From positions 124,001 to 188,000 of the forward strand of contig JBFWNR010000002.1 in the NCBI GenBank assembly GCA_050250955.1: a DNA stretch of 64,000 bases. Direction: 5' to 3'. The position numbers were made by a program, and so were the translations under genes. Below, in pieces: positions 62,313 to 64,000 of the stretch. Below the pieces are notes generated by a model that was given only the letters and a program-made list of their open reading frames with translations, was not told where the DNA came from and searched no databases. Position 1 is the stretch's first letter, and each line of letters begins with the position of its first letter. The stretch is from CAWAYR01 sp050250955. GTDB lineage: Bacteria > Acidobacteriota > Vicinamibacteria > Vicinamibacterales > UBA2999.

Positions 62313-62999
62313 ATGCGCCACTCGTTGACTCTTTCCGTCGTGTGCCTGCTCGTCGCCCACCTGCCCGCCACCGCCCAGAGCACGCACGACGTGCAGTTCT
62401 GGTCGCAAACGCTGGTCATGGGGCGGATCGACGAGTGGCGGACCCACATCGAGGTCCAGCCGCGCGTCTTCGACGACGTGTCGGAACTCGGCTTGACGAT
62501 CGTCCGTGGCGCCGTCGGCCGGGCGCTGTCGCCGCACGTCTCGGCGTGGCTCGGCTACGCCTGGGTACCGCGCACCGCCGGCGCCGGCGTGCGCCACGAG
62601 CAGCGCGTCTTCCAGCAGCTGCTCGTCACCCCGTCGTCGGTAGCCGGCTGGACGCCGTCGGTGCGACTGCGGCTCGAACAGCGCTGGCAGAACGAACCGT
62701 GGGACGGCACGTCGCACCGCCTGCGCACCCTGGTGCGCGCGCAGCGCCCGCTCGACGCCGGGCGACGCTGGCAGCTGGCCGGGTACAACGAAGTGATGCT
62801 CACCTTCGACGACACGCCGAGCGGCCCGCGGCGCGGCTACGACCGCAACCGCTTCTATGCGGGACTGATGCGGACGGTGAATCCGGCGCTGACCGTCGAA
62901 GGCGGCTACATCTGGGAACACTCGCCGCTCGACGGGCCGGGAGACCGGCACGATCACGCCGCCATGGTCGCGCTGACCTGGCAGTGGCCGCGCCGGTGA
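62313..62999 (+). CDS. DUF2490 outer-membrane protein
   Basis: The 228-residue protein has a signal peptide (to about TAQST) and a barrel-like pattern with the DUF2490 features DVQFWSQTLV, LSPHVSAWLGYAWVP, RLRLEQRWQNE and YAGLMRTVNPALTVEGGY. ATG 62313 begins the signal peptide. It ends before the convergent TPR gene. Function is unknown. Confidence 0.8.
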   Translation: MRHSLTLSVVCLLVAHLPATAQSTHDVQFWSQTLVMGRIDEWRTHIEVQPRVFDDVSELGLTIVRGAVGRALSPHVSAWLGYAWVPRTAGAGVRHEQRVFQQLLVTPSSVAGWTPSVRLRLEQRWQNEPWDGTSHRLRTLVRAQRPLDAGRRWQLAGYNEVMLTFDDTPSGPRRGYDRNRFYAGLMRTVNPALTVEGGYIWEHSPLDGPGDRHDHAAMVALTWQWPRR

Positions 63000-63014
63000 A
63001 GCCCCTGGCGCTGC

Positions 63015-64000
63015 TCACCTCGCCAGGGCCTGCCGGGCCTCGGCCAGCTCGGGCAGGTCGGGATCGGCGTCCTGCCAGTTGTCGAGAAACTGCTGGTAGC
63101 GTCGGCGGCTGGTCGCGGCATCGCCGCTGCGGCCGGCGGCGCGGGCCAGCCCGAGGACGGCGCGGCTGCGGTTCGGCGTCCGCTCGAGCGCCCGCTCGAA
63201 CCACGCCACCGCCTCGGCCGGCTGGCCCAGTTCGAGCAGCAGCTCGCCGTAGAGCTCGTCGGCCCCCTTCACCGGAAACGGTCGCCCGATCGGCTTCGGC
63301 ATGAGGGCCTGCAACCGCGTCGCCTCGTCCATCTTGGACCGGGCGATGCCCGGCAGCTCGTCGACCACCGCCGCCACCGCCTCGAGTTCGAGGAGCAGGA
63401 TCGCCGCCTGCTCGCGCAGCCCGGGATCCATCGTCGGCGCCGCGGCCTTCTGCAATTCCTCGCGCACCGCCAGGGCCCGCGGCGCGTCCTGCAGGCGCAG
63501 GGCGCTCACGCCGAGCACGAACAGCTCGTCGAGGTTGTCGAAGCCGTTCTGGCCGCGCATCTCCTCCCAGCGTTCGCTCTCGAGCACCCAGCGGGCACGC
63601 ATCGAGCCCTTGTCGTTCTGGAGCGCCAGCCGGCCACTGCCCCGGCCGATCTCGCTGTCGGCGTAGTGGTGGCCGCCGATGAGATCGGTCGTGGTCACGA
63701 CGGCGAGCGCCTTGTCCACCTCGGTCGCCACCTGCGCCGCCTCGGCGAACCGGCCGAGCTGGGTCAGCTCGTAGTGGAGCCACACCAGGCTGTGGAAGTC
63801 GCGCTGCACGACCGAGCGGCGGCCGCGCTCCACCCACGCCACCGACGCCTGCCACGAGGCGCGGTCGCTGGCGGCGGCATCGCGCCAGTAGCCGAGCTGC
63901 AGGAAGAAGTGCGCCGGCATGTGGAGCGCGTGACTCGACGCCGGGGCGATGGCGGCGTAGGCGCGAGCCGCGTCCAGCCCCCTGGCGGCCAGCTGGCCGT
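63015..64000 (-). CDS. tetratricopeptide-repeat protein, C-terminal part (runs off the right edge)
   Basis: Reading in from the right edge, the frame stays open across HALHMPAHFFLQLGYW, a motif resembling HMPSHIF of a TPR-containing protein family. It continues through degenerate helix-pair repeats (ELYGELLLELGQPAEAVAWFERALERTPNRSRAVLGLARA). The true start is outside the window. TPR proteins bind partner proteins; no partner or enzyme domain is visible in this part. Confidence 0.75.
   Translation of the reverse strand, partial: GQLAARGLDAARAYAAIAPASSHALHMPAHFFLQLGYWRDAAASDRASWQASVAWVERGRRSVVQRDFHSLVWLHYELTQLGRFAEAAQVATEVDKALAVVTTTDLIGGHHYADSEIGRGSGRLALQNDKGSMRARWVLESERWEEMRGQNGFDNLDELFVLGVSALRLQDAPRALAVREELQKAAAPTMDPGLREQAAILLLELEAVAAVVDELPGIARSKMDEATRLQALMPKPIGRPFPVKGADELYGELLLELGQPAEAVAWFERALERTPNRSRAVLGLARAAGRSGDAATSRRRYQQFLDNWQDADPDLPELAEARQALAR

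Overview
The window is 64 kb of about 70% G+C, gene-dense bacterial chromosome. The best guess for its source is a member of the Acidobacteriota, probably the Vicinamibacteria. The evidence is a VWFA-related protein of the acidobacterial type (59783-61075), a DUF5916-type outer-membrane protein with an N-terminal CBM9-like domain, many Tat-exported enzymes, Gram-negative outer-membrane barrels, and System I cytochrome c maturation. This is inference from gene content, not a measured phylogeny. I see no prophage, insertion sequence, CRISPR array or rRNA operon.

Layout. (1) 1-9558, minus strand: one very tightly packed operon. It runs from three GT4 glycosyltransferases, a GT-C-like membrane protein and an NAD-dependent epimerase into ttcA, dtd, a CPBP protease, a barrel protein and dapF, which is cut by the window edge. 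(2) 9699-26654: a second envelope-polysaccharide region. It holds two flippase-like membrane proteins, methyltransferases, a radical SAM/SPASM enzyme, a polytopic GT-C-like protein, a GlpD-like oxidoreductase, an ECF sigma/anti-sigma pair, asparagine synthase, a left-handed beta-helix acyltransferase and a GT2. Embedded at 10818-13871 are two lipoproteins sharing an unrecognised C-terminal domain of about 125 residues. (3) 26746-31495: barrel protein, inositol monophosphatase, anti-sigma-type ATPase, aroA-aroK and a phosphoesterase. (4) 31510-38813, minus strand: a variant cytochrome c maturation operon with CxxxY-type CcmE, a CcmF-CcmH fusion, CcmABCD, two accessory genes and a 58-residue microprotein. 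(5) 39004-49811: Maf, DciA-like protein, thiolase, Tat-exported PLP enzyme and phosphotriesterase, a metal-binding/monoheme pair, recA, PAP2 phosphatase and tRNA-Phe. (6) 49903-64000: RND efflux pair, pssA, DUF5916 protein, VWA protein, molybdopterin oxidoreductase, DUF2490 protein and a TPR protein cut by the right edge.

How the genes work together. Regions 1 and 2 look like assembly of a surface glycan or glycolipid: sugar epimerisation, successive sugar transfers, decoration by acyl, methyl and amide transfer, and membrane movement. Region 4 should attach haem to exported c-type cytochromes; the CxxCH protein at 46081-46854 is one possible client.

Signals beyond the genes. Heptanucleotide tandem repeats sit at several gene ends. 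About ten genes that begin transcription units carry a TANNNT box only 6-8 nt before the start codon, which suggests widespread leaderless transcription. Two divergent genes at 20347/20374 appear to share one -10 region.
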